Source: Anarhynchus alexandrinus (Eukaryota; Chordata; Aves; Charadriiformes; Charadriidae). Taken from it: 64,000 nt of DNA. The stretch spans positions 4,623,129 to 4,687,128 of the forward strand of contig VUYV01000004.1 of assembly GCA_008711295.1 (NCBI GenBank), written 5' to 3'. The translations under genes were made by a program, and so were the position numbers. The notes under the pieces were generated by a model. That model made no database searches and was not told where the DNA came from. It worked only from the letters and a program-made list of their open reading frames with translations. Below, piece after piece: positions 22,720 to 35,030 of the stretch. How positions within the stretch are numbered: position 1 is the stretch's first letter; every line of letters starts with the position of its first letter.

Positions 22720-24377
22720 GTAGCTCACCTATGGCAACATCTCTCCAGGAACACCGGAATTACTGCAGCTCCTCTCTCCATGAAATGTATCCATGCTCTC
22801 AGTCTGACATGATGGTCAGTTTTTCTTTTTTTTTAAACTTATCTTTCTTCTTTGTTTTTAAAATAAAAATTAACTTGCTTTTCATCTTTTATTTCCTTTT
22901 CATGCTCTGAGCAGTGAGTAATTAGAGCTGCATCACACTGGAGAAATTACAACAATATAATATTTCTACAGTTAAATCTGCATAAATATAATATCTTTGA
23001 AAAATAACAAGCTGCTCTAAGGGAAATTAATTATCCCATTGGGACAGTCATTATTCTGAAACAAAAGCTCCCCGTTTTCTTTGCCTGCTTTCATTTTGAG
23101 CATTTCTTTCATTTTAAGTACTGGCCACACATTCCAGCTCTTTTCTCTGTGGCTGGAACATAAATAATCATATGTTTAAAGCAGTGTTAAGTCTGTCTTG
23201 GAACCTTTTACAGATATCACGAGAATAGTAAGCAACTTAAAATTAAGTCAAAGTGCATTTCGCAAATCTGTTTTGGTGGCTATATATCATTACTGTTCAT
23301 CAAACCAGTTCAGCCCATCAAGTCTCATTTTCCTTGGCTATTTTTTCATGAGTTGCTGCTGCTTCTTTGAGGAACGTGACTCCATTTATCATAATAAGCA
23401 TTTATTATCTGGGCTATCATCTCTACCCAGGCTCAAGCCATTGTATGGCCGATGAGATTTCTTTTTGCGAAAGGGGACGGCACTGCTGTACATGGTGTAG
23501 TCCAGTATTTAACATGAGCACACAAGCCCTGGAAGTCAGGATCTGGAGCGACTAGCAAGAGGCTTTGAGTACAGCAACGCATAACAGCTGTGGCTTAAGT
23601 CACAAGCGAACTTCTACAGTCATATGAAGGCACCGATGGACAAGCAGTGACATTGCGGGGCTGACTTGGTAGAAGGAAAATCAGTGCATTGTGAGCAGCA
23701 TGTGTTGTACACGGTGGTCCCCCACACGGCTGGGTGAGGGCTTCACAGCCCCGAATCCAGCCTGAGCTCCTATAAGCCAAATATTTTGCAGGATATAGAC
23801 TGACTCACATCAACTGCTTGAGGCTTTTGCCATCTTAGTATCCAGTGGGAAGCCAGCCTCAAGCCGAGCAAACTCCGTGGCAACTGGCCTAAAGAGTCCC
23901 AATTTTTCACGGCGTTGAAAAGCTGCAGTGTTCTATTTGCACTTGCCTGGGCAAGTCAGGAGGCATTTCTGCTTCAGCAGCAGCAACTCTGGAACACCAA
24001 ACTTAGTGCCATGCTGCATCCCTGGCCAGGACCACACTACTGTATTTTAAAGCAGGGCAAGGGCTTCTGTGCATCTGCCATCTCTCAGCCAGCTCTCTTT
24101 TCTTTTTTTTTTTTTATTTTTTGGTCATTACTTGACATCAGCATGAGGTGACCCGCTGGCTTTGTATGGGGAGAGCGAACACCGAGTCCCTGGGCTCAGC
24201 AGTCAGCTGTGCTGCTGTACGGCGGGGAGAGCATCACAGTCCTCCAACAGCCTTTCCCTGGTGGATAACAGCTCTCTAGGCGACCCTGTGAGTTACAGGC
24301 ATCACTTATACTGCTTTTGCTTTAGTGCACTGATGTCGGGCTGCTGTTATTTTTAGAAAGACACTTTCATTTTACAG
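22720..24377. other. Non-coding AT-rich sequence
   Basis: There is no recognised gene or repeat family. A/T runs are common, for example at 22818-22870 and 24101-24122. Confidence 0.5.
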
Positions 24378-24458
24378 ATCACAAACTTTGGGTGGGATTT
24401 TTCTGTATTTTCCTACAATACACTAGGGAAAATCAAAAAAGGCTTTGTCACTACGCAG
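24378..24458 (+). CDS. Weak candidate internal exon (27 codons), unrecognised
   Basis: An acceptor-like TTTCATTTTACAG lies immediately before 24378 and a good donor (CGCAG followed by GTAAGTTT) lies after 24458. The enclosed 81 bp is a multiple of three and stays open in one phase (starting ITNFGWDFSVF, ending KGFVTTQ). A 27-codon open frame is common by chance and I recognise no family. The splice sites are therefore the only real evidence, and this is probably not a gene. Confidence 0.1.
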
Positions 24459-27400
24459 GTAAGTTTCCAGCAGTACAAATGTGGAGACACAGAGAAACCC
24501 CCTCTCACCAAAACCTATTAGCAAGTCTCACGTGCGGTTGTAAGAGCTTTCGCAGTCAAGGTGAGTTACAAGGATCCTTGCTGAATCCCTGACAGATACA
24601 AATACTTTGTTATCCTTGGCTTTTCTGCTGAACCTAATCAAAGATATTGTTTATTAAAATCCTATTGTCTCTGCAGTGGAGAACAAGGACAAGCTTCTCC
24701 ACAGTGATTTAATACTTCCGACAGTTCAGTGTAAAGATTTATTATGGCCAGCTGAAAGTGCAAACACGCAATGCCCAAGTCATTACTTTTCATTTACCAC
24801 TTCTTTAAAAAAAATGTATACACAAGGCTAAAACCTTCTTTACAGTTCAGTGTGATCTCTTCTCAGCCAGGAGAACAAAACAAAGAATAAACCCTCGCCC
24901 TTCCCTTCCAACAGAGGAAGGACATTAAGATTTAGCCTTGTGTTTAAACGAAGACTGCCATGCTTCTGCAACATAAGACTAGAAATTGGTCTAAAAAAAT
25001 TAAATTATTCAGACTTAATGGTTTAAATTACAGTTTAAATTATGCAGTTATATCTGTGGTCCTCTCTGAGAGGCTCCGTCAGAGGGGAAAAGACAGGTCT
25101 GCTTCATCTAGAGGGGCTCAGCCCTGCAGGGTGCACAGACAGCGCCGAACCTCTGCGCCACACCTGGGTTACAGCAAAAGCCCTCTGTGCCAGGTCACAT
25201 CAGCTGAACTAATTAAAAGAGTAATGTACCTTTTTTTTTTCAAGTGACGAGCTTTTCTTTGTAAATCAATTTTATTAAGGTTTCAGGGACTGTATTGTAA
25301 TAAATACAGCACAAAGATAAACGAGGGAGCACAATTAATAAATACAACAACTCAGCTCTCTGAGCTTTTAAACTGCTTATCTAATCGCATGAAATCTTTA
25401 TTCACAGTGTTGAAACTCTTACTTTACAACAGTTGTAAGTCAATTAGGAAAATGGCTCTAACGGTTTAAAGAAGGTAAAGGCAATATGTGCTTTCCCAGA
25501 CTATACGTGCTTGGGTGAACAGAGCTCTGTCTTAGCAGGTCTGCTAAGCACCAACGTCCAAATCTCAAAGACGACCCACAAAGGAAAGCTGCTGCCTTCC
25601 TTCTCTGGGGAGAGGTGATCCCAAATCTGGGAGACCGACGGGAGCCGAAAGCACCATCACCATCTTCCATGGCTACTTTTTCTCCAGCCTGTTAAATCCC
25701 AGGAGTCAGACACTTAAACCAAAACCAAAACCTTCTTATTCTTAATTATCTCACAAGTCCGAGTTATAACAGCTTCTTGCTATGCGAAAAGAGTTTTCTC
25801 GCTCTTTGGTATTTTGGTATTTCTAACCAGTGCTTCTAGCTACTTTCTTCCGCACTACTAAACCCACAAAATTTACGATTTTGAAAAAAAAAGTAACCAC
25901 ATAATCAAACATGTCTTGGCAGGTTAGGTCACACGCTCCGCTGAGGTGCAAAGGCGGGACGGCGGTTGCGTGACCTGAGAGCCAAGGCCAGCCTGGCTCC
26001 AGCGGCACAGCCATCCCGGCTCCGGCTGCGCCGCTCCATTCCTGAGGATGTCTCTTGACTTCAAGTACCAAGTTCCCTCGCTTTGCTGTCATTTAATTCG
26101 CACGCAACTCTTACAGTGAGATACTTCTAGCTTAGATTTCGTGTGCATGCCGATTGGTTTTAACACAATGTTTCCCCAACTAATTTTCACTAGCAAGCTG
26201 TATAGGGCTGCCTTCTGCTTCCTTCATTTCCAGCTGCTAACCCCCCACTCCAGGCCTCCTGCAGTAAGCCATAAAAATGAGAGCAATAACCCCAAAGCCC
26301 GTGTTTTCTCTGCCCTCCTGCTGCTTCTTTTTTCATTTAACAACTGCCAGGTTTCCCTCAGGACGTGTGCATTAATTTGCCCCAGACTTTCTGCTCCCCG
26401 AGAGGCCACATCTTGTTGCGTATTGTAGCGGGGAAAAACAGAAAGACAGGTCTAAATTTTTGTGGTGGCCCGTGACACCTATGCAGGATGGGCTCTCAGA
26501 GGGATTTCATTAAAAAAAAATGTCCAAATGCAGCAAACAACACCCTCACTCTCCCGAGGCGCATCGCTCCGACCACGTAGGCGAAGAGTGGAGCCACGTG
26601 ACGGCTGAGCTGTCACCGACAGCCGATGAGCGATGCTCTGCCTGGTCTAAGAGGTTGGGTCTCCCTCCATCCTTCTCAAGGCTGAAATTTTACATGAAAA
26701 GGTAAAAGGAAAAAAAGTTGTTGCCTTTGATTATGTTTTATCTTTTTGTCTGGAAAAGTGGCTTTGAAAGCAGCTTGAGCTATGGACACCTTTCTCCCAT
26801 AATTCTGCTGTGACCTTTTCACCATTCTCCCAGAAGTAACTCTGAAAAAAAAAAGAAGAAAAAACACCCAAAGCCAAATAAAAAAGTTATAAACAGATAT
26901 TTTCTTTCTTCTACCTTCAAACAGCATTTTTTTCCCTCTGCAAAAGCACGTGCCTGCTTTACAGGCTTCAAATCCGACTGCAGAATCAGAACAAAATAGT
27001 GAAAGCTGTTGGCAGCAGAGAGCTTTGGACAGAGCATCAGGGAGGTACAGTCTCAAACCAGTTTGCATTTGTGAGAAATAAGTTTTTTACCTGTGGAAAA
27101 GGTCACACTTGAATTTTTATTTGGAGTTAATACTTCCCTGGAGAAGTGATAGATATCTGTTGAGACAGGAATTGAAGGGAGAATCTGAATATGAAAAGGA
27201 AAAATGAAAAAAAAACACCCCAACCCTGAAAATAAAGTGGAAGGTTTGGACAAATATGAGTGCATTAAAATCTTCAGTACTGATGAAATTTTGAACACAA
27301 GCTTACAGGAGATCTAAGGACACTTTCCAGGTGTTATTGCACTATATACTGTTTTTTTTGGCCAGATCTGGAAACTTTGAAATATCTTGGAAAAGGAAAG

Positions 27401-30400
27401 CTTTTGAATGGTATTTCATTCTCCTGAAAAAAATGAAAAAGCTGTATAATAAAAGCTTCATAAGATCACCTGCTTTTATAACAACACTTTTTTTCTCACA
27501 GGCTGTATTTTCATATGCCATGTAAAAGCATTCCAGTTCTGAGGTTTTCTCTGAACACTTGGCTGCTTTTTTTTATCACTAGCTGAATCTCAGGGCCTGT
27601 TTCCATCTAAGTGCAGATGAAGGACCTCCCTGGCTGCATTTCAGAGGACCCCGCTGCATGCCAGCAGCTGGGAAGGAGCATCCCACCCAAACCAGCCCAT
27701 TACACGTGTCCCAACAGAGGCCACCGTAGCACACACAAGTCAGTTCAGCCACCATCCCCTCCATTAACAAAGACATTGTCACAAAACCAACTGAGCCATG
27801 AAATATAGTGAAACCACCACCTCCTTGCAAGAGATCTTATGTTCGGTAATTTTGTGCTTTTAGCCTTTTAACAGGTTTCTTCAGCTAAGCCACATGCCAT
27901 CGAGTTTAAAGTAGTGCCGTGGCTGCAGCTCGGTGAGTGACACCAAAGCGACTGACAGCGCTGCTGCTGCCTAACTACAAAGTTCAGATTAGGGTGGTGG
28001 TTTCTTTTTCCCCTCCTCCCTCCAGATTTTGAGCCTATTCTGGAGGTCATTGAAAAGGCAGTGAAGTTGGCAGAAACACAAACCTGACCCCAATTCCACA
28101 TTTTCTAAAAGTTCACTGTCCCAAATCTGTATCATGCCTCTAAGCCAGACTCCAAGCTCTGGTGATGACACAGTCACTGATACAGATAATTTGGCTCCTA
28201 AATGTTTTCTTTGTGCTTTGAAAAAACATCTTTGAGCAGTTTCTTAAATGTCATTCCCTGTAGTACACAGAGCAGGCAATAAACAATAAAATTATTCACC
28301 TTGAAGAAACCATCTGCTGTCTTTAAGGACATCACCAGTTTTTTTTGTTGCTTTGAATGGTCCTCTGGGATGCTGTAAGTGCCATTAAAACACTGTGTTT
28401 CCCATCGTCTGCGTGCCAGAATCATTTTGCTTTAGAAACAAAAATGATGATGGGAAAAATAAGCAGAAATTTCATTCTCTATTAGTTTCTATATTTCATT
28501 TATTTTGTAAAGGTCTTATATAATGCTTGATATTTAGAATTATTCTTTGAAGGCTGCACCAGAGCAATTTAGCCCTTGGACGTGCGATGCTCCGGGAGCA
28601 GCAGTCTGACCTGCTTGCAGGCTCTGCTGCACCTTGATGATCACTCTCTGCCATCTCAGCGTCTCGCTCCGCATGCGATTGCTCCGTGCTGAGGGAGCTG
28701 ACCCGCGCGACGTGCTCTGCAGAGAAGCCTGTGATGCTGAACTCCAGCAAAGCAAGGTTACACTTAACCCAGGGACATCTGTCTCCATTTTTCTCCCTTT
28801 TTTCTCATCTACTCAATCATGGATGGAAAGGACGTTGCCATTTTCAATGAAAGTTCAAGTCCCTTCCTCCTACCCCCCCTCCTGTGCCTGCAATATATAT
28901 GCTGCCTGCTTTGCTCTGCTCTGCTCCTCTCTGCACGATGACGTGCCTGACAATGGCGGTATGTTCCTGTGCATGGGGACATCCACCGTGGCCTGAAGAG
29001 GACTTGTCCCTTGCTCCCCAGGACATCAGTGCTGCACTCCTCAGGAAGAGGCAGGCAGAGCTGTTCCCACTCCCCTCTGCTACACCCAAATAATCACTGG
29101 CTTCTTCCCTGCCTGCCCCTGCTCTCCTCATGGCCTTCCTTGAGTCTTTTAATGAGTGTAAAACAAGAAGTCCCTAAACGCCCCTAGAACTCCATCCCCA
29201 CTTCATTGGAAGAACCTGAGGCTCAAGACAAAATTACAGAAAATATTGCTGGAACGTCCGTCTCAAACCTAGCTCTCCCTGTCCAAGACATCACTTTACG
29301 GATGATGAAAGCCACGTGCATTTGCCCCAAAAACTCAGCTGCAGCAGAAACCCCTCCCAGCACCGTCCTTGGCACGGGCAGGCTCCGAATGTGGAGATAC
29401 GGCTGGGCTGAGAGAGGGAGACGAATAAAAGGTCAAAGAGGCTGTTTCAGTGAAAGAATAAAGGTTGAGAGCTGCATTCAGAATAGGCTGTGAAAAGTAA
29501 TGGATTTTAAAAATAAAGTTCTGTTGTTTTAAATGCTGTATTGTTTGGGACACGTTAGCTTCCTCCTAATGAAAGCCTGCAAGAGCAGATCATCGATGCA
29601 ATAGTCTGTGCCTTGCAGGGTTCAACCTTAGTTTCAGGGTTGTGAGGTTTATTTCCGGAGGTTAAATTTAGTATAAAAACTTTCCAAAACCTAGCTTAAT
29701 GTAATGAAAAAGCAATCAAACGTTAAGAAAGAGCCATTCGCATCAGAGACAACCCACCACTATTAATCTAGCTAAAACCAAAGGCTGAGGTCTGTCAGCC
29801 TTAAAAAATAAAATTAATTCTATTTTAGCTCTACAGGCTTTAATTGTTCCTTTCACCGATCGATGAGTTATAGAAATATAAAGAAAAATTTCAAGCTAAA
29901 CCAAAACCGCTTTGGAAATGAAATGAAATAAAAGCACAATAAAGCAGCTCAAGATTCTAGTGACATCAGTTTTGCTGTTGTGGTTTCTGATGTCAGAGCA
30001 ACCTTTGATGGGATTATTTCTCCATGCCTCACGATCCATTCATTATTGTACCCGTATTGTAGATTTCATGTTACAGTCAACAATAAAAAATACCCTTGGC
30101 AACCTCCATTACATCCTGCAGTTAATTTGCGTTCTTGCAAAGTGCTTATATTTACTATGAGTGATAATCATACATATGCATGAGACCTTAAGTGAGGGAG
30201 AATGCGCTTAGGAGCTAATACAGCGGGAGGTTTGCCTAGAAGAGATGTCAAAATCAGTTCACTTTTGTTATATACGAGTAATTTAATTTCCTCTACAGTG
30301 TTATTAGGGCAAGAATGAAGTAACATTCTTTGGCATAATTAAAGCAAATCCTGGCAAGACGAGAGGATAACAAAGTCTTCCCATCTTGTCATGTCAAATT

Positions 30401-31854
30401 CTTACCTACTATTCAGTGCACACAGATGCATTCTTGGTGTTGAATTAAATTATCCAGTTGAGTTTATTAACTTGTTATGTCCCATGACCTTCAGCATATT
30501 TACTGTTGGATCTTTAAACTTCTGTCTTTCTTTAATTTACTCCTTCACAACTGACCTCATTTTTGTGTCAGACCAGATATACCGGCGGCATTCAATCCTT
30601 TTTCAGTTCTCAATTTTCATCAGCGGCTCCTCTCGTTAAACCCTGAAACATGCTCTCCATATCCAGAGCTCCCTAGCAGATTATAAACCAAACAGCCAAG
30701 GAGTCCTGGGACTGGGAAGGAGATGTGGGAGGCCGGCTCTTTCCTTTCCCCACACTCCCTGATGTAGCAGAAAACGATGCTCGAAGGCATCACAGGTTGC
30801 AGCCCCACGTGATACAAGCCTGGCAGCCAGGGAGACCAAAGCCACCAAGAGCGGCTTCTGCGAGCTGTGGAACAACCCTGCTGCTGGTGCCTCTCAGAGG
30901 TAGGTTACTCAGATCAAATTTAACTGATTTAAAGCTATAATATCCTCCAAAGGAGCAACTGGAGCTTTTTCAACGTTACATGCTAATCCCAGGAAAATCG
31001 GTTATTTGTAGGTTAGCCAGGCCATGATGGGTAAGCCACTTGGTACTTTTTTGTTACTTCCTATCCAGCAGCCTCTGCAATGAAACTCAGACCAAAACTC
31101 TTGTTGACTCAGGAGCTTTGTTGTCTTGTAAAAGAGCCTGAGTTTCCCAGCTCTGTAGTGCAGGTACTGACAGATACCCACCCAGCAGGGTTCTCGGTGA
31201 GCAAGCCCTTGTAAACCTCACGGGTCCAAGTTCACTTGACAGCAACCCACAATCGTTTACAGCTCTGAATTTACCATATTTGGCCCAAATGGGAACTGGA
31301 GTTGACCAATAACCAGCTCATGGCTGAATCCAGAAAAAGAAATTTTGTATACGAACAGTGATTCATTCTGGGCACGAAGGACAGACAAGTGCTCATGTTC
31401 ACCGCTCCTGCTTGCTCTCTAAGCAAACCCCTCGGTAGGAGAGGGTGCGAGTTCCCATGGTCCATGACTGTGTGCTCCCCAGATTTCAAGCCGGGAAGAA
31501 ATGAGGGAAAAAACAGCACTGAGGAAAATAGGAGATTCTCCATCCCCCAATGCCTTTCTGAAATCTCCCTTAGCTTCTTTATAGTGGGAGAGCAGCATAG
31601 GTAGGGAACAAAATTTCTCCCTTGCTCTCTAGCTCAAGGAATACTGCTGTTCTCTACCTGCCTCTGGGTCAGTCCAAAGGGATGGATGTATATGTCCAGA
31701 CAGACAATCTGATGCAAGAACTGCCTTTGATATTTATTTGATACTTACCAAACTCTAGGAAAGTACTACTCGGTGTGATCCAGCATGGCAAAGGCACATC
31801 TAGCTCTTGCTGCCCCTGCCTGAGACTCAGCTGTGCTCTTCTGCTCTTCTACTG
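24459..31854. other. Non-coding AT-rich sequence with two CpG-richer patches
   Basis: I recognise no gene or repeat family. Two short CpG-richer patches stand out, at about 25928-26045 and 26556-26645; the second includes an E-box CACGTG (26595-26600). AT-rich segments at about 29480-30200 resemble conserved non-coding DNA in composition but carry no decisive motif. The small open frames lack known motifs. Confidence 0.45.
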
Positions 31855-31950
31855 CCATCCCTCTCACCTCATCTGTAAAATAGGAATAAATACTATTTAT
31901 ATACCTGTGTAAAGCATTTGAGAGCATCATAGGAAAGGTATTTTGCACAT
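31855..31950 (+). mobile_element. MIR-type SINE fragment (3' part)
   Basis: The string CACCTCATCTGTAAAATAGG followed by AATAAATACTATTTATATACC and TGTAAAGCATTTGAGAGCA matches, by memory, the layout of the MIR 3' region ('CCTCATCTGTAAAATGGG ... TGTAAAGCGCTT'). It is diverged and old. I see no preserved A/B-box head. MIR and related SINEs predate the split of birds and mammals, so the copy is probably inactive. Confidence 0.7.
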
Positions 31951-33149
31951 GGATATATTATTAAGTCTATTCACACAAAGAAAAGTAAAATGACAACACA
32001 TCAGCAAATTGCAACAACTCATTTTAGCACTGTTTAGCCTGGGAAGGTCATTACGCACAGTTGCTCCACAGAGAGAAAGCTTCAATGCTCTGCGCAGAGC
32101 ATGCCTGAAGGAAGAGTACTCCATACATGAGGCTCAGGGAAGCCTCAGCTTACAAATCAGCTTATCTTGGCCATGCACAAGTTAGCCTTCTTTGCACATG
32201 GTATTTAAACACTCTTCAACTTGTGGATTCCTGAATATGTGAGATAAAAACAAGTCATTGTAGGATGAACCTCAGCTCCCTAAAGCTGCCGAATGGGAAT
32301 GGAATGGATAGAAGCAAAAAGGAGGGGATATTTCCCAGGTGTATCAGGTGCAGCCACAGATTTCTTGCAGATGCTGGATGTCTCATTTATCAGATTCTTC
32401 CATTCTTGACTTGTTTTTAATTATTCTCTTGAAATGTTACTCCTACATATGTGAATTGTGTGGCTGTTTAATTGAGAAAGGTGGTAAATAACAGTCATTT
32501 CTAGAAGAAAGTAATAAATAATAAATAGAGGCAAAAAATAAAATAAAATTTAACATCAGCAAATGAGAGGCGTTTTGTTAAAATTTCTTACAGTGATAAA
32601 TCAATGACAAAGTTCTCTGTATCCAAAGAAGGGTAAGTCATGAAAATTGGTAGTAGCCTGTTACCCTTTCTCAGACTTAATGGATGCTGCACCTTCAGGG
32701 ATTAGACATTATCCATGTGTTCAGGATCATTCAATCCTTTAGCCTTTTGGCAGAGACCTTCTGCTGACCCCTCTCTGCCAAGCACAGCAAAAGGTACCAC
32801 TTACCTACGGGATACTGAACCAAGCCAGGGAGCTCATTCCACATTTACCAAAGGACAGTCATGAGATTCTTGGAGCCACCTGGGTCCATCAATAACATCT
32901 CAGTTTGAAACATACTACTTGGCATGTTAAAAAAAAAAAATAATTCTACCCACTCTGCTGTGCCCTCCATCATTGTCAGCACTGCTGTGTCCTTACCGTG
33001 CTCCACACATCCAAACTCAAACACAGCTCCATCAAAATGAAGGCCATATGTTTACAGCACAGCCAGATCTTCTCGGTGGACTTAATCAAGATGGGGAAAA
33101 CACTGCACCGTGCTTTTATTACTTGCATATAAGTTGGTGCAGTGATTCT
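31951..33149. other. Non-coding AT-rich sequence
   Basis: I recognise no gene or repeat family. An A-run lies at about 32929-32940 without an upstream retrocopy. Confidence 0.45.
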
Positions 33150-33225
33150 GGGATTTTTAAGGCTAGAAGAAAATATAACCATCTAATCTGACCTCCTGAA
33201 TTACACGAGATCGCCCACAGGTGAT
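33150..33225 (-). mobile_element. Old CR1-type LINE fragment
   Basis: The order 'TTTTAAGGCTAGAAGAAAATA', 'CCATCTAATCTGACCTCCTG', 'AATTACACGAGATC' resembles the 3' end of old amniote CR1-like LINEs ('AAGGCCAGAAGGGACCA ... CATCTAGTCTGACCTCCTG'), which I recall from turtles and crocodilians and as relics in birds. It is short and diverged, and both edges are estimates. Confidence 0.5.
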
Positions 33226-34905
33226 CTCACAGGTGCTGTCTGGTGTTAGAGGAATGCAGAAAAGGCATTAATCTGTGATTTTACCCTGTTGTAGACCACT
33301 GCAAGTGAAACTGAAATGGGAACTCTTGAACTCTGTCTCTGCCAGATACAGGATAGAAAATTGCTTTCTGGCTGGTCTAGGCAAAGCTGCATTAAGCTAA
33401 GCTGTAGATGAAATTATTGTTATATTCATTGCAAGGGCTGCTATGACAACAGATGAATGCTGCAGGTAATTTGATTACATTTCTGTCAGCCCCTGTGCCT
33501 TTCAGAAGACAATGCAGAAGCCAACAGCATTTTCTTTTAATCTTGCAGGTGGCACAGAAAATGTCAAATTCTCCTCCAGAGGGCCTAATGAGAGCATTTC
33601 ACTTGAGTCATGAAACATTATTTAAGTATCTTGAAGGATCACTCTTGTATTTTTCCCAGCATCTCTGATTCTGTGCATGTTCCCTCATCATCTCAGGAAC
33701 TGTGTTGCACAGCGGCACTTTCCGACCCTCTTGGTGCTCGCAGGCAGTACACAAACCTATAGGCTGAGTCCTGACAGAAGCCGCCTCCATCCCCTGCCCG
33801 CCGCACCGGGAGAGAAGGAGATAAGAAACATGTGAAAGTCGGAGTTGTTCGTCTAGCAGGCGAGAGCTGCAGTGTCCCCCTCCTGCACTTGTCTGTCTTG
33901 GCTCAGGTGTGGTTTGGAAACCAGCACTCACTTGATCGTAGTAATGGGAAAAAGCATTGGGGGATAGAGGTGAGAAAAGTTCCTTTTTCCCCACGATCAT
34001 CAACTGTGCAGAAAGGAGAGGAAAACAACTGCTTTAAGGACAAAGTATTGACTGGTATAACAGAGAGAAGTTAATAGATATTGACTCCCACTTGCTTTAA
34101 GTAGGTCACCCAGCGCAAGAACATGTTGCACATCCTTCTCTGAGGCATGGGGGTATGCAATTCTTGCCACAATGAGCAAAATTGTAAATGTTTTTACATA
34201 CGTGTCCATCCCTCATACTGAGGGAAAATATTTTCATATGCAAAAGTCCTAATTTCTGTGCAGCTGGATGAAAGCCTGTCCTGATGGACAGCACCGACTT
34301 TGGTGGGCACTGTAAGAGCTCAGCATGACTTGAGAAGTGATCTGTGCCTCACCAAGGCTGGACCCAAGATCATTCAAATAATCTTATAATTTACATTAAT
34401 TAAAGCAGGAACATAGCAATTATCTGTTGTTTATCTGAGGAAACTGTCTGAGGAGCAATCCTTCCATACCAGGGTATAAATTCAGTTGCCATGTAATTAA
34501 GTCATAGTTACATAAGCACCGAACAAATGTGCAACAAGATTCAGATAATACATTAAGGCGATAAGAAATACCCAGGCATTTAGCTGGCATTGAGGAAATT
34601 AGCCACACCAAATTAGATATCAATGAACACATTTACTACCGTGTCAGTTATTATTCTGAGTATAAATTGAAACTTAATCAATTATTTCTACAGAGTTCTA
34701 ACATAAATTCATATTAGGATTTAAAAAAAATAGTTATTTTATAATGTTAGGTCTGCTATGTGTTTTATGACACTGATGAAGAAGATATGATGTCACTGCC
34801 CTCTCCCCACTACCTCCCTAGGCTGAAGAGAGAAAGGTGGAATAACAGAAAAGACATAGGGTAAGGTCAGCAGCAAAGACAGTTGACAAAGCACTGAAGG
34901 GAAGC
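33226..34905. other. Non-coding AT-rich sequence
   Basis: There is no recognised gene or repeat. The part at about 34370-34720 is particularly AT-rich, with several TAATTA-like strings such as CATTAATTAAAG near 34395. Confidence 0.45.
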
Positions 34906-35030
34906 CTTGGGAGACCTGGATGCTTTTTCTCATCTCCTGAATAGCTTTGTGCCTTGATTTCTTCTTTGGTATATGAAGGTTATGATAATTCCATTGTGAG
35001 AAGCTTTGAAATGTCTCTGATGAAAAGCTC
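34906..35030 (+). mobile_element. MIR-type SINE fragment (sauropsid-style 3' end)
   Basis: The blocks GGAGACCTGGATGC, TTTGTGCCTTGATTTCTTC, GGTTATGATAATTCC and AAGCTTTGAAATGTCTCTGA followed by TGAAAAGC keep the order of MIR-type SINEs as I recall them from turtle and bird genomes ('TTTGAGATCTACTGATGAAAAGC'). The copy is old and diverged. It is more complete than the one at 31.9 kb because part of the upstream core is visible. Confidence 0.6.
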
